NCBI GenBank assembly: GCA_034509925.1
Contig: CM067537.1
Location: forward strand, 2,536,001 to 2,600,000
From: Hirudinaria manillensis
Taxonomy: Eukaryota; Annelida; Clitellata; Hirudinida; Hirudinidae
Reading direction: 5' to 3'
Length of the DNA: 64,000 nt
Both the position numbers and the translations under genes were made by a program. Below the pieces are notes generated by a model that was not told the DNA's origin, did no database searches, and saw only the letters and a list, made by a program, of their open reading frames with translations. Below, in pieces: positions 48,999 to 61,638 of this stretch; position 1 is the first letter of the stretch; the number at the start of each line of letters is the position of its first letter.

Positions 48999-50193
48999 TT
49001 AGTCTTCAATAATATTTGTAGAATCATTAACAGGCTTAGTTTCATCTCCGGACTCAGGATGTTCCAAAAGGTATTTCTTGGACGGTCCTAGAAAAGAAAT
49101 AAACATTTTTAAATTTATATTTTCAGCTAAACGCTATTATTATAAGACTTGAAATGAATTCTCAATGAAAAATAGATTATCAATCTTGATTAAGAAACTC
49201 TTGAAATGTTCTCTTATATTACTTCTTATATCACTTCAAGAGCTAAAGACAAAACGATAAACATAATATCAAACCGTATAGTATTTGAATTGCATTGATG
49301 TCATGCTGGTAAAGTCGAACATCTTCCAAGCCAAACCAATGTGTACCCTTCATGATTCCTTCCACACCGTCATCATGGTGTTTAAGTCCCAAGGTATGAC
49401 CTATTTCGTGCAGGGCGGTGTACCTCAAACTAGGATGTCCTAAAATATGAAGCATGATGATATTAGATATAGATAATATTTAATCAGTTAATTTGGCATG
49501 GCATATTATTGAAAATGAGCGGCATTGAGAGGCCTCTTTGTTTGAAATTAATATCAGTAGATATGTTCTAAATGGAGATCTTATGAGCTATTGAATAGTA
49601 AGAAAGTTAAAATTACTGAATTATTTGACATGTACAAACCGTATTCAGATGTTAAAACTGTCCAGTTGGCGTGGGCGGCGTTGTTGAAATGGACGAAGGA
49701 ATCGTTTGGCCATTTTGCGTGTGCTAAAGTCAGAGAGTCGAAATTTGGATGATCATTTGCACCATGTACAGGATTCACAAAAGAGACTGGAATGTTCGCC
49801 TTTTCTCCATCTTTCACCCTATAAAAGTGTAAATCTGCCACATCTTCCCATGCCTGAATTAATACAAATTATTCATTCATTAATTTAATTTGGTAATTTT
49901 AAAATTTATAACATAACCTACTTGGAACGCCCACTTGAGGACTAGTTCGAACATCTTTGGAGTTATTTGACTGTAGCTGGGGGGATAACCGTGAATAGAG
50001 TAGCTGATATTTCTCCACACAAATGTGGGACCTGTCATGTATTTTTTTATTAATTAACGACATTTAATCATGCAGGAATTAATCGAATAATAAAATACTG
50101 CTCACCGTAGAAATTATAAGTCACGTTCGGCACAACCTTGCCGTCAATGAAGACAGCACCCACCGATATCAACAAGACGAGTAAAGTCAGCAT
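48999..50193 (-). CDS. Propeptide-less matrixin, array copy C
   Basis: Exons 50106-50193, 49922-50031, 49640-49853, 49275-49439 and 48999-49087; 221 residues. Almost the same as copy B: the only coding change I found is K to T in PKFVW (GPTFVW), with a few silent or intronic changes. Catalytic motif HEIGHTLGLKHH and Met-turn are kept, and all splice sites match. TATA box at 50230-50237. Near-identity of introns as well as exons implies very recent duplication or gene conversion. Confidence 0.88.
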
Positions 50194-50229
50194 GTTGAAG
50201 TTGCTCTAAAACCGGACTGTAACTCCTTC

Positions 50230-50237
50230 ATTTATAG
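50230..50237 (-). promoter_or_regulatory. TATA box of matrixin C
   Basis: CTATAAA-type box in the same place as in A and B. Confidence 0.7.
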
Positions 50238-51039
50238 AGTTTGCACTGCAATCGGCATTATTTTTATAATAATGGAACAATTGAAAATTTGCATTGTTTC
50301 ACAATTTATTGTAGGTCGCCCTACAACTTATTGTAGGTTGCCCTACAATACGATATTTTGTATTGTTATGAAGTGTGCCTATTGAGTTTTGTAGGTCCAT
50401 GAGCTAAGTGAACAAGAATGGTTCGATTGATAGTTGTATGTATGCCAGCATTATCACCGAAATATTCCTGGACTTATCTAAACAAATAATTTGCCTTTAA
50501 TCAATTGTAATAAGTTGAAAAATCGGAATTTTGCAGAAGATGCGATGCCCTTCATTTTGAACCTATTCACAATGTTAACATGTTTACTGAAATTGAGAGG
50601 CAAACGAGTTACGGATTTATTTTACTTATTACTAATTAGTAATAATAAGTAATTTGTTACTTGTTTTATGACGAAATTCAACTCTCGCAAAATTTAAGAG
50701 GTCTTTTGACGCGGAACAGAATCACCTTAATAAGTTGGCTTAACGAGGTAGTATAGCGATTAAGCAAATATTACGATCATCTATAATTAATAATATAATA
50801 AATGTTATAGGATGTAATTGCTATTCTGGATAATCAAGATCGGGACCGACCTGTGACCCCGGCTCACAGGTAGTCGCATACTATGCTTAATGATGGTGAT
50901 AGGGAATATCACTAGTGAGGTGATTTGTAATCGAAATCAAATCGCTGCTAACTAAAATTATGATTTGAAGTCAGATATCATTTGCTAGTGTTGAAGGATG
51001 CGTATTTACACCTCACGGATTTTTTGCTGTTATTGAACA

Positions 51040-51335
51040 ACCACCTCAGAAACGCAAGCGAACGGTTGGCTGGACAATTTCAAGAAGCGCCAAGACATCA
51101 TGTTTCAAGACAGTGCAGGGTGAAGCTGAAGCGATGTTCGCAAGTCTGGTGTGATGCAAGCGTTCGATCGGCTAGACAACGAGATCTGCCGAAAGCCGAC
51201 GATTATGAGAGCTTTAGACTGAGCTGATGTGTGACTTGAGAAAATAAAGCCGTTTTTATTTGATAAAATAAGGCCATTTTTACAAACCATCTTTACTATG
51301 CCACTCTTGCTACTCTGCCACTTTTGCTCGGATTA
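51040..51335 (+). mobile_element. pogo/Tigger-like transposon remnant, copy 3
   Basis: Shares with 48340-48640 the NGWLDNFKKRQ-type frame, the GTGACTTGAGAAAATAAA stretch and the terminal ACTATGCCACTC repeats. Frameshifts and stops interrupt the coding part. Also matches 11728-11990 in reverse. Confidence 0.55.
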
Positions 51336-51401
51336 GTGGATATTGAATGAACCTCTTGTATTGTTACAGAGGTGCATGGTAGCACCTCTGCTACACTCAA
51401 T

Positions 51402-51650
51402 CACTTAGTGGTATCGTAACATTTAGACATCAACAAATAATGATTTATGAATTTGTTTAAGATTTCCTTAAGAATAATCATGTAGCATTCGCCAGCATTC
51501 TGCAATTATAGGTATTAAATTGAGTTATGTTGGTCAGAGAAAACCTTTAGGTGATCCACGTTTAGGTTGATATGGCCAGCAACTCGTTAATTGCGAAGAA
51601 AATCACTTTATTTTTGGGGATAACTGTAACTTTGTTACTCTCAGAATGCG
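51402..51650 (+). repeat. Long inverted repeat, left arm
   Basis: Inverted copy of 52296-52501: CACTTAGTGGTATCGTAACA here corresponds to the reverse complement at 52482-52501, and the match continues through CCAGCATTCTGCAA and TTTAGGTGATCC to TACTCTCAGAATGCG. One arm has about 40 extra bases. Just before it, AGAGGTGC-ATGGTA-GCACCTCT (51367-51388) forms a perfect 8-bp hairpin. Confidence 0.82.
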
Positions 51651-52295
51651 CGTAACTATTTGCGTGGTATTGTAACTTGTTTATAATTTTTTTAGTAAAA
51701 TTTACTAAAATCATGTTTAATTGTTCTCAATTATCGGCAACTAGTTTTAACATCCATAGAGCGCTTTCTGCAAATACATCGTAATATTGCATCAGCATCT
51801 ATAATGATTCACAGTCGAGGCCGGTTGAGACACCCAAAGCTAGTGAACGAATGAAAAGACACAATCACCCCATACATAAAATAGAATGGAGTGAATCAAT
51901 GGCATCGAATTACTAGTCTGCTTGATACCTATGGCCTCGTTAAAGCAGTAGGTGTCAAGTTTATAATGCTCTTTGGTGAAATCAATACCAGTGTTCATAG
52001 TAAAAGTAACTAAGTTACAATATTTAAACAATGCCAAAGTACTTTTTGCTTGTAAGGCAATTTTCAGATTTGCTCAAAGTAACGAAATAAAATATTCGCT
52101 AATATCACTTCGGTGCTTGTCTGCCACAATGCATTACAAGGTAATTTAAACAAAAATAACATTTCTCTCCGGTTCGTATATGTTCACAACTTTGCTCCTC
52201 CTATGAGTTTGGACTAGCTGAATTAGGCAAGTGCAGTGATGCCAAATATACTCAAGAAAAAATTAATTAATTACAATATCAAGCAAACAGTTAAA
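51651..52295. other. Loop of the inverted repeat
   Basis: About 645 bp with no recognised gene; the open frames in it are short and featureless. Confidence 0.6.
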
Positions 52296-52580
52296 CGCAT
52301 TCTGAGAGTAACCAAGTTACTTTTATCCTGTTCATATCGATCTAAATACGGATCACCTAAAAGTTTTCTCTAACCCATATACCTCCATTTAATACCGATA
52401 CTTGCAGAATGCTGGCATATGATTATTTTTAAGAAATTCATTTTAAAAAATTCTTAAATCATTATTTGTTGGTGTCTAAATGTTACGATATCACTAAGTG
52501 GAATTCAATTTCAAACATCCGTAGAGCGCTTTCTGCAAATACATCGTAATGTTGCATCAGCATCTGTAATGATTCACAGG
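51751..52580. repeat. Direct repeat pair (~65 bp) around the right arm
   Basis: 51751-51817 and 52516-52580 share CATCC-TAGAGCGCTTTCTGCA through CATCAGCATCT-TAATGATTC with about three mismatches. One copy is in the loop, the other just outside the right arm. Confidence 0.8.
52296..52501 (-). repeat. Long inverted repeat, right arm
   Basis: Partner of 51402-51650. Identity is perhaps 80%, so the structure is not newly formed. Confidence 0.82.
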
Positions 52581-53112
52581 TCTCACGGTTAGTTGCACAA
52601 AAGAAAAGATAGATAATTGTAACAGTATTAGTAAAAATAGTAATAGATTTAAAACTTCAAGTCTTATTCTATAAAATAATGCATAAACCGCTCAAAACTT
52701 ACAAAATTTAATAAATGAAGATTAGTTCTAATTTCAATGATACAAATTTTCATAAATAAGTGAAACATATTAAAGTTCATTCGACTGGACGGAAAGTATC
52801 CCAGCTATCCTCATTCTCCCCTAATTTAGTTTAGTTTTGTGGCTATTAGTTGCACCCTAGCGTTCTTGTTGATTTTCTTGTCGTAGCGTTTGTTGGCGAA
52901 AAATAAAACAGAAGACTCGGAATGAATATAACATTTTTTTAATTTCGTAAATTAAATCTCTTTAATTGATTAATAACCACTATTATGTTAGTAAGAGCTT
53001 AGATCATCTCACTAATTGTTGATTTTATATGCATAAAATTTAATTTCAATTGCAAACAAGTTGGAAGGATGACGAAATATAATATCTGCTGATCAACTGG
53101 TTACCACTAGAT

Positions 53113-54427
53113 CTAACTCGGCTCAGTTACATTGCTGGGTTTGATGTTGTTTTTCAAAAGATATTTCTTGGATGGTTCTAAAAAATAAATATATAGACAT
53201 TTATATTTTTAACTACAGATTATTCAAAGCCGCGAAATCAATTACCAATAAAAAAAAAGTTCGTAATCCTGGTCATTAAACTATAGAAATGTTCTTTTAT
53301 GTTACTTCTTAAATCACTTCAAGAATTAAAAACAAAACGATAAACATAATATCAAACCATAGAGCGTTTGAACTGCATTGATGTCATGCTGGAACAGTCG
53401 AACATTTTTCAAGCCAAACCAATGTCTACTCCTCATGATTCCTTCCACACCATCATTATGGTGATTAAGTCCCAAGGTATGACCTATTTCGTGCAGTGCT
53501 GTGTAATTCACATTAGGATGCCCTGAAATATGAAGCATAAAGTTATAGATAATATTTAACCAGTTAATTTGGCATATTATTGAAAATGAGCGGCATTGAG
53601 AGGCCTCATTGTCTGAAATTGATATCTGAAGATATGATCTAAATGGAGATTTTTTGAGCTAATGAATATTAAAAATGGTTAAAATTATTGAGAATTATTT
53701 GACATCAAATAAAAGAAAAACAATTCCGGATGATTGCAAAGGAAGGTTGGCGAAAAATGAGTGAGGGAGGCCAAGTTAACATTTGCATTCAATTGCACCC
53801 ATTTAATCTTTTTTACGATTTCATCATTTTGTGATTTAAATTTTGTGCTAAGAAACCATGTGCAGACCATATGAAGCCGGGGAAAGTGTCCAGTTGTGAA
53901 CTTTGTTGAAATGGACGAAGGAATCGTTTGGCCATTTTGCGTGTGCGAGAGTCTCAGAGTCGAAATTTGGATGACCCTTTCCACCATGTACAGGATCCAC
54001 AAAAGAGATTGGAATGTTCGCCTTTTCTCCATCATTCAGCCTATAAAAGTGTAAATCTACCACCTCTTCCCATGCCTGAATTAATGAAAATTATTTATTC
54101 ATTAATTGAATTTGGGAACCTTTGAAATTTGTAACATAACGTACGTCGAATGCATTTCTGATGACTGTTTCGAATTGCTTTGGAGTTACTTCACTGTTGT
54201 TGGTGGGATAAGAGTGAATAGAGTAGCTGATGTTCTTCCACACAAATATGGGACCTGTTATAAATTTTTAATGATTAACAACATTCGATCATAAAAGAAT
54301 TATTAATTAATGGAGTAATAAAATACTACGTACCATAGAAATTATAGGGCGAAGTCTCGTTCGGCACAACCTTGGCGTCGATGAAGACAGAACCTACTGA
54401 TATCAACAAGACGAGTAAAGTCAACAT
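53113..54427 (-). CDS. Propeptide-less matrixin, array copy D
   Basis: Exons 54334-54427, 54145-54254, 53868-54075, 53358-53522 and 53113-53177; 213 residues. The most diverged of the four but with the same five-exon plan. Signal peptide MLTLLVLLISVGSVFIDA; exon 1 is 6 nt longer than in the others (NETSPYNF); the tail exon is shorter. Zinc site HEIGHTLGLNHH (K to N before the third His), Met-turn EGIMRS, then DVRLFQHDINAVQTLYG-like ending with NVRLF. TATAAAA at 54464-54470. It lacks the near-identical flanks of A to C, so it split off earlier. Confidence 0.88.
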
Positions 54428-54463
54428 CTTGAAGTTAGTCTAAAACTAGGTTGTAAGTCACTC

Positions 54464-54470
54464 TTTTATA
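54464..54470 (-). promoter_or_regulatory. TATA box of matrixin D
   Basis: TATAAAA on the minus strand 37 bp upstream of the ATG. Confidence 0.65.
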
Positions 54471-56070
54471 TCACAATTTGTACCGCAATTTGACAATTCG
54501 CATTGTCTTAAGGTATGCCAATTAAGTTTTGTAGGTCCTGGAGATCAATGGACAAAATGGCTGATTCAATTGTTTGATTGTGATATTATGCACCTCAACA
54601 AAATGTCAGCAAAATGTAAACTGGATGTGTATAACCAATAAATTTGCATGCAATAAATTGTAATAACTTTTTAAATTGTGAATTTGCAGAAGACGTGCTT
54701 GTACTTCAGTTTGAACCTAATAACTGCGCCAACCCAAAATTGAAATTGATAGGTATCAAGGATTAGGTTATTTTAAGGACTAAATTAAATCTTAAAGTTT
54801 AGGAGGATAAAGATCTATTTCGACGAGATCTGCAACAAAGTGGCCTAATGTGATAATAATGTAACAATTGAGTAAATGCTACGTTCATCTATGAATAGCA
54901 AAATATTTTGCGTGTGGGATCTTGTAACCCTTCCCTAACTAGTTATGATTTGAAAAGTCGTCCTACAGAAATAACAGATGTGGTTTTTGGTTTTTGGTGA
55001 ACGTGAAATTTTTCTTCCAAGACTTCTGGATGAAGCACTGACTACAATTCTTTAGTCGGTCCAATTTTCGTGATATTGAAACTGATGTAAAATGATAGTA
55101 ATTTGTAATAGAACACTAATTAATCTTTCAATTTTAAACAAAAGTTATTAAAGGGCACAATTATATTACATCAACTGTTATTATTATTATTATTATATTA
55201 TTATTACTACAGTCAGAAAGTACTAATTTTTTTTTATAATTCTTATGCATGAATCACGACCAGCCCTACGTAGCAATTCTTTTTGTTACATTTATTATAT
55301 CTTTCTTTGAATCATTTCCAATACAAATAATGAAATTTGGTTTCATATAAATAAACAAATAAAAATATATATGATCCTTATTGATTATCTTGATTTAAAT
55401 TTTAAACGTTTTTCTCTTTTTCCAAAGGGGATATGAGGATACTTCTTAATCCATAGCCATTAATATATCTCCTTAGCTACACATGCTGGAATTGAAAGCA
55501 ACATGTAACTTGCTATAACTTGCATTACCCATCCGCCGATCTGCCAAGAAATGTGATTGTGATCGATGTGACATCACCTAAAGACAAAGTTTTATTCCAT
55601 ACCAGATGGTAAAAAACAAGAACAAATGAACAAACTCCTTGTGAAATTGAGATCGAAATACAATTCCCACGGCCCACGCATTGAAAAACAATTGCAATTG
55701 CGGCAAACCGAGTCGGGCAATACGGATTGAAACTCTGAAACGAAACATCGTAAATACTAGCAAACATGATGGGCATGCTCTGTAGACATTCAACCTATGG
55801 GACGTGCATGAGACTTTAAATAGTTGGAGCAAATTTGGAATGAATATGAATACTGATATGCTTGAAAACATATTATTACGAGCTCAAAGAAAGAAGGAAA
55901 ACAACCTAATATCCTAGCAAGCCATCGAGGGAACTATCGTGGTTAAGCGGCCTGAGTTCAAATGCAGATCTCGGCCTAAAACGTCGCGATGCACTCGACT
56001 ACCTCCTTAGAATCGAATTCCACGGCATTCATCAAAATAATTTCCACAGTCGACTCTGACCCAAACCCAC
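54471..56070. other. Intergenic region between matrixin D and CASK
   Basis: AT-rich, with (TTA)n at 55165-55195. Open frames at 55525-55871 do not resemble a known protein. 55900-56070 is probably CASK 3' UTR. Confidence 0.5.
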
Positions 56071-59000
56071 TCAGTAGACCCAACTGACTGGTATCCACTG
56101 GGGCGTGACGAAGACGTCTTCGATGGACTGCTGCAAGATTCGGATCGTGTCTTCTATGTCGTTGTTGACAATTTTTAAGTCAAAGTAGTGGCCATAGGCT
56201 GTTTCCAGTATGTCACTCTCCTGAACCAATCTTTCCCAGCTTCCATCCTTTTAAAAAAAATGGATTAGTTTTTGACAAGATCATTATCTTTTGTTGGAAT
56301 AACTCAATACTGGAGGATTTCATTATGGGAAATAGATTTTAAAAATAAAATTATTTTAAGAACTTTTTAGGCAAAATTAATGAGAAAACTTAAAAAGCCA
56401 AAGCCAGTACATAGTGGTAATAATAATCTATCCTATGTAGTAGTAATAACAGATTGAATCGTTTTTATTTACAAAAATAGTTTTTAACTAAAGGTCTCGG
56501 TCTGTATGCAAAATACATCGCTGGTGTCTGTGACTTGGGGACTGTAGGATGATATGATTGGCATGTACCTAAAAGGTCACACCAACTGGTTTATGCTTTC
56601 TGGCTAGTCCCTGCAGACTTTGGCTCGTGGTGCACGTGGCTGTTGTAGATCAGGCGTGAGTGCGTGATATTACTGCTCACCACCCTCAATAATACCAAGA
56701 AGTTAACCAGTATTATTAACTACCCTTATAATAATTAACACATAATTATTAAATATATTCCACTAAGAACATTTTCAGAATGCCCTCAAAGTCAGTGCAA
56801 ATGTTCAGATTCATGCCAATAGGAATCAAATACACAAGCTACTGCAATAGTAATAGTAATAATAACATAATGATTCCAAAATTAAAAAATACAAAAAAGA
56901 TATTCAGAACAAAATCAGACGACCTCGCTGTAGGAGGGAACCCGAGGTGCCGCTACGAATACCACGAAGGGTGCGTACTCGGCCGTTCTTAATACTTTCA
57001 GGGCCTGGAGGGTACGGAATATTAAATGTCTTTTTTATTTGAAATACTAGCTCTTTAAAGATGTTTAAAAATAAAACTTAAAACTTATCCTACTTTATGT
57101 CGACAAATTATTATCAAGTCATTGTTTATCATAATCAATTATCATAATTATTTGCATTTATTGTAGAGGGAAATAAGGAAAATGGTATCATTTAATGATA
57201 ACAATGAATGGATAATGATTTGGTGAAAATTTGTTTAAGGAAGAGCAATGACCAAAATAATTAATAATTTTGGAACAGTATTAGATATTAGATAGTGGAT
57301 GATTGATTCAAAAGTGCTTTATGCTGTCTTGCTTTTTATATGACTTTAAGTCGATAAATAGAATTCAATAATTGTTGTAGACTTAGACCAAATGAGGATT
57401 CATTTCTTTTGCTTAATAAATGATATTTTACCAATAAATGGAATGAAAAATAAAGCTGAAAGTTATAAAAGGCATTTTAATTCGTAAAGTGGACAATAAA
57501 ATACACCTAAAGATAAATTAAATCAAATTGCTTGGAGATTTCCTAAAATTAAAATTAGGTATCGAACTAAAAGTCATTTAACTTGTGAATTATTTGTGGA
57601 ACTTTCCTTCATTCATGCATGCAGTAATTTTACATTTCTGAATTGCAAAGAAACTCAAATAAATCATGAAAAGTATTGCCGGAACGATGACAACGACGTG
57701 GTTATTTGTCCCATAAATTATTCAAAAACAGAAGAAAACAAATTTCTTTGGGACTTCAGTGCACAACAATAATTCTGACATTCTGAATCTGATTAAGAAA
57801 ATCACTGTAGCACTCATCAGCCATCTAAAGGATCTATCAATACTATCTAAAGGAAAATGGCAGAAAAGTATTTTTTCAAGGTTAAACGACTTAATTAATC
57901 AACAATTTTTAATTGTTAGTAAAGTTTGTTTTACTCCAAATTAGCAATTCCAAGAATTCAAGTCCAAGTCTTACCCTTGTCCCTAATAATTCATTTTAAA
58001 ACGCAGCTGATGTAAGTACATACATAATCATATTATAAAGCATTTAATTCTCAAAAGCCCCTGTAGCTGACATGCATGGCACTATATAAATGACATACTA
58101 TTATTATTATTATTATTATTAATTTTATTGTTATTGTTATTATTATGATTATCCACATTTTTCCTTCTTCTTGGTTTCATTGCCGGCGAGGAATGAATGC
58201 TGAGCACTACCAGTGCTCTCAGCAATTCACCCAAGAACTTTTCGAAGAATGTGGGCAGTGCCCAGCAAGGAGATCTTCTGAATCTCCGAAGTCCTTGGAT
58301 TATTATTATTATTATTATTATTATTACATCATTCAATATCATTCAAAGTGAAATCGAATTATCAGAGAGTTTGCAATGCTACCTCTGCTTAAGTGCTATT
58401 ATCTTTTCACATCAAAAACAGAGAAAAAATTTCCCAAAAAGTCAGTTTAAAAAAATCTTGTGGTTCAAACTTTACTTGGAGAATGCAGAAGTCTGAATGA
58501 ACGAATGGCTCATAATTTTTACCACAAGAGACTAATGTTTATAATTAAATTGTTATATATTATAATTATAATAAACTTTGATCTTTTCCCTTAATAATAA
58601 CTTTAACCTTCAATGATGACCTGCCTGTCTATAATTGCTCATCTGTATGAAACTAAAGAACCAACAAAGACAGAACATGCAAGTTTCTTGGACCAAATTA
58701 ACATGCTTCTGTAAAGTATTCAACATCCCCGGTTTTTCATTTTTCTTAAATGGTTCCCTATGTGGACTTTATAATATTAATAATAATAATAATAATAATA
58801 AAAATAATAATAATAATAAAGACCTCTCTTGACATTTGGATCTTTTGAGAAACAGAAGAAGAATTTGGCAAACTTGCATATTATCGCACATTAAGGGGAG
58901 TGATTTTTTTTTAAATTCCAGAAATCATTTCTCTGTACGAATTTAATCTCAAAAAACAGGTTGACTTGAATACTTCACAGCCAGCAATGAAACGAATGTA

Positions 59001-59871
59001 AACTCAGAGGAATCTAAAAAGCAAAACGTGAAACTGTACTTACATCCTTCTCTGTGCCCAGCAACTTTGTAGGGCATGAAAGAGAAATGAAAAATTTTTT
59101 CAGACCAAACACGAACACTTTGTTTCGTGTCGGGCTACGGCTGGTATGCTGAATACTTTACAGTGGCACAAACAAACAAAAAAAAGACTTAAACTGAAAA
59201 AAGATGCAAAGTCTTTGGTCAGAAAAACGAAGTGATGCAAACATCCGATGTATTAATTTTTGATACGACCGAACAACGAATCGTTTTGGAATTGCTTTGA
59301 CAGAAAGAGTAAATTACAAGTCGAGTGGAATGCTTCTCTCTCTTCTCGGAACTACTGATACCTCTCTGCCTCCATCACCAGCGGACGTAAAATGTCTTCT
59401 TGAAGTACTTAATCGCATAATTACCTATTTAAAAATAAACATATCGTTCTGAAAGTGAAACTGTAACTGGAACGTCCCAAAGGCTCTTTTTTCCTGCTTA
59501 TTAAAAAAAATACTTAAAAATGGTGGTCACCTCCCTTCTTTTGCTCGTACCTCATTCAAACTGAATGCATGTCTTAACAATCTCAGATCAACATAGAATT
59601 CTAACAGTTAATTGATAACCATTGATAATGTCAGTGAAATTAAATATTTTTTCTGAATTTCTTCCTAAAACTGAAATGATTTAATGTAATAAATGAACAA
59701 AAATAACGAATTTTAAAGATTAAATAAATTTAATAGCATTAAAACTTTATAAATAACATAACAATAATAACGTAATCGTAATCGTGTTTAGGTTAAGTTT
59801 TAATATAATACCAACTTTTAGAAATTGATAACAATAACAAACATTTTGTAACCACATCGCAATCATAATTC

Positions 59872-59912
<41 letters not shown>

Positions 59913-61604
59913 TATCTACCTTTTATTTATTTATTTTCCTAGCCAGTCAGATAATATGACCATATTATAATAAAAACTTGTATAAATAAATATAAAATAA
60001 TAATTTTAAAAAATTGGTAAAAAGTAAATATAAAAAAAATTTAAAATACATTTATTACTATCATAATTAAAATATAAAAAGTAAATTAACTGATAAATAT
60101 TAAAAACTCATGTTCAGATAATATAATCACATAATAATAATAATAATCATTTTTGTATAAAATAATAATAAATACCTGCGGTTCTACGTCAAGAATGGCA
60201 AGCAGACCGTTGGCATGGATCTGCCTGATAGTGTCCAGCTTGGTGCCGTACATTGCGTCCTCGTGCGTGCCGTACTCCAGGTATTCGTTGGCAGCAATGT
60301 CTGCCATCATCTGCTCGTGGGTCACAAAGAAGTAGTTCCTGCCGTGCTCCTCGTCCTTTTTTGGGGACCTCGTCGTGTCTGGAACGGGTAGCAGTGGGTG
60401 GAAGAATAGATGGATGGATAGATGGGTGGTGGGAGGATAGATGAATGGGTGGTTGGATAGATAGATGGATGGGTGGTTGGATAGATAGATGGATAGGTGG
60501 GTGGGCAGCCGACAATGATGATGGTTATGATACTGATGATGGCCATGACACTGTTGGTGGTTTGGACGAGATTGTCGCAATAATTATATAAAAAGTAAAT
60601 TAACTAATAAATATTAAAAATTCATGCTCTTAAGTTTAAGGTGTAATGAAAATTGAAGGAGTTTAAATGTTTAATGCATCAGAATTATTGATTAATTAAT
60701 TAATTAATATTTAATTCACAAAAAAATTCTGAAACAATTCGATTAAAATAATCATCGACCAACGTGGAATGGGATAAGCGTATCTCTTTGGAAAGTTTGA
60801 GATGAGCGTGTTCTTGATGTGCCTTCGTCCAACTCCGTGGGCACCTGAGGGTTTGGGAGGGTACTTGAATTATTAGTTAACACTTTATTTATTACTATTA
60901 TTATCTTTATCAGTATTATAATAATAATTATTATTATTATTATTACCATTGTTGTTAATAAATTGATTTTATTAAATCTATTAGGCTCAAATAATAATAG
61001 GAAAATTTTTATCATCCACATCAAATATCATAAACTGTCTACCGTGTTAACCTAATAAACCATGAGCCGCCTATCTGTGAATATTCATCAGTGCTATTAT
61101 CATAAATTAATAACAATTGACGGCATTAATATTAATCATCGGATAATTGTCGTCTGCTACCCAGGAGGACGATGGTCTTCCTCTGGAAGGTGGGCAGCCT
61201 GACGACCTCTTCGTAGGTCACGAGGTCCAATTGGTCAAAGACGGCATTGTGTTTCGCCAGGTACTTGTCCTTGTAGGCTCTCTTCTTGCGACTGAACCAC
61301 GAACAATTGGCTGTAATGAGTGATTAGAGGTAATTATGATAATGATAAGCAAATTTATGCAGTGCCCATATAGGTTGGAACGTAAGATCATTTATAATTT
61401 ATAAATTTAGTGCCATTTCAGGTTTAGAGACTCTTTGTGGGCTGGATGCAGCTGGCATTGAAGCACTAAGAATGTCTTTATTAAGAAAAGTGCATTGTGG
61501 TGTCAATTGCTCCAGCATTGATGGATGCAAGTTTAATATTTAATTAAACGATTAATAATAGAATGATGATGATAATAATAGTAATAAAAAATATTATCAT
61601 TACT

Positions 61605-61638
<34 letters not shown>

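Larger units (their letters stand above)
44964..50620. repeat. Tandem duplication of the matrixin B/C unit
   Basis: 44984-47160 and 48636-50620 are about 99% identical by eye, including exons and introns. The period is 3.65 kb at the left edge and 3.72 kb across the genes; the difference is a 65-bp tandem duplication in copy C (48769-48898). Both left edges lie in the same pogo-like terminal sequence. At the right, copy C switches to sequence resembling the upstream flank of copy A (from about 50610), so the unit looks chimeric. Confidence 0.85.

Noticed and set aside
60189-60546. Pro/His/Ser-rich minus frames beside the CASK GK exon
   Set aside because: Produced by the GGAT-type tetranucleotide repeat running into the real exon in other frames.
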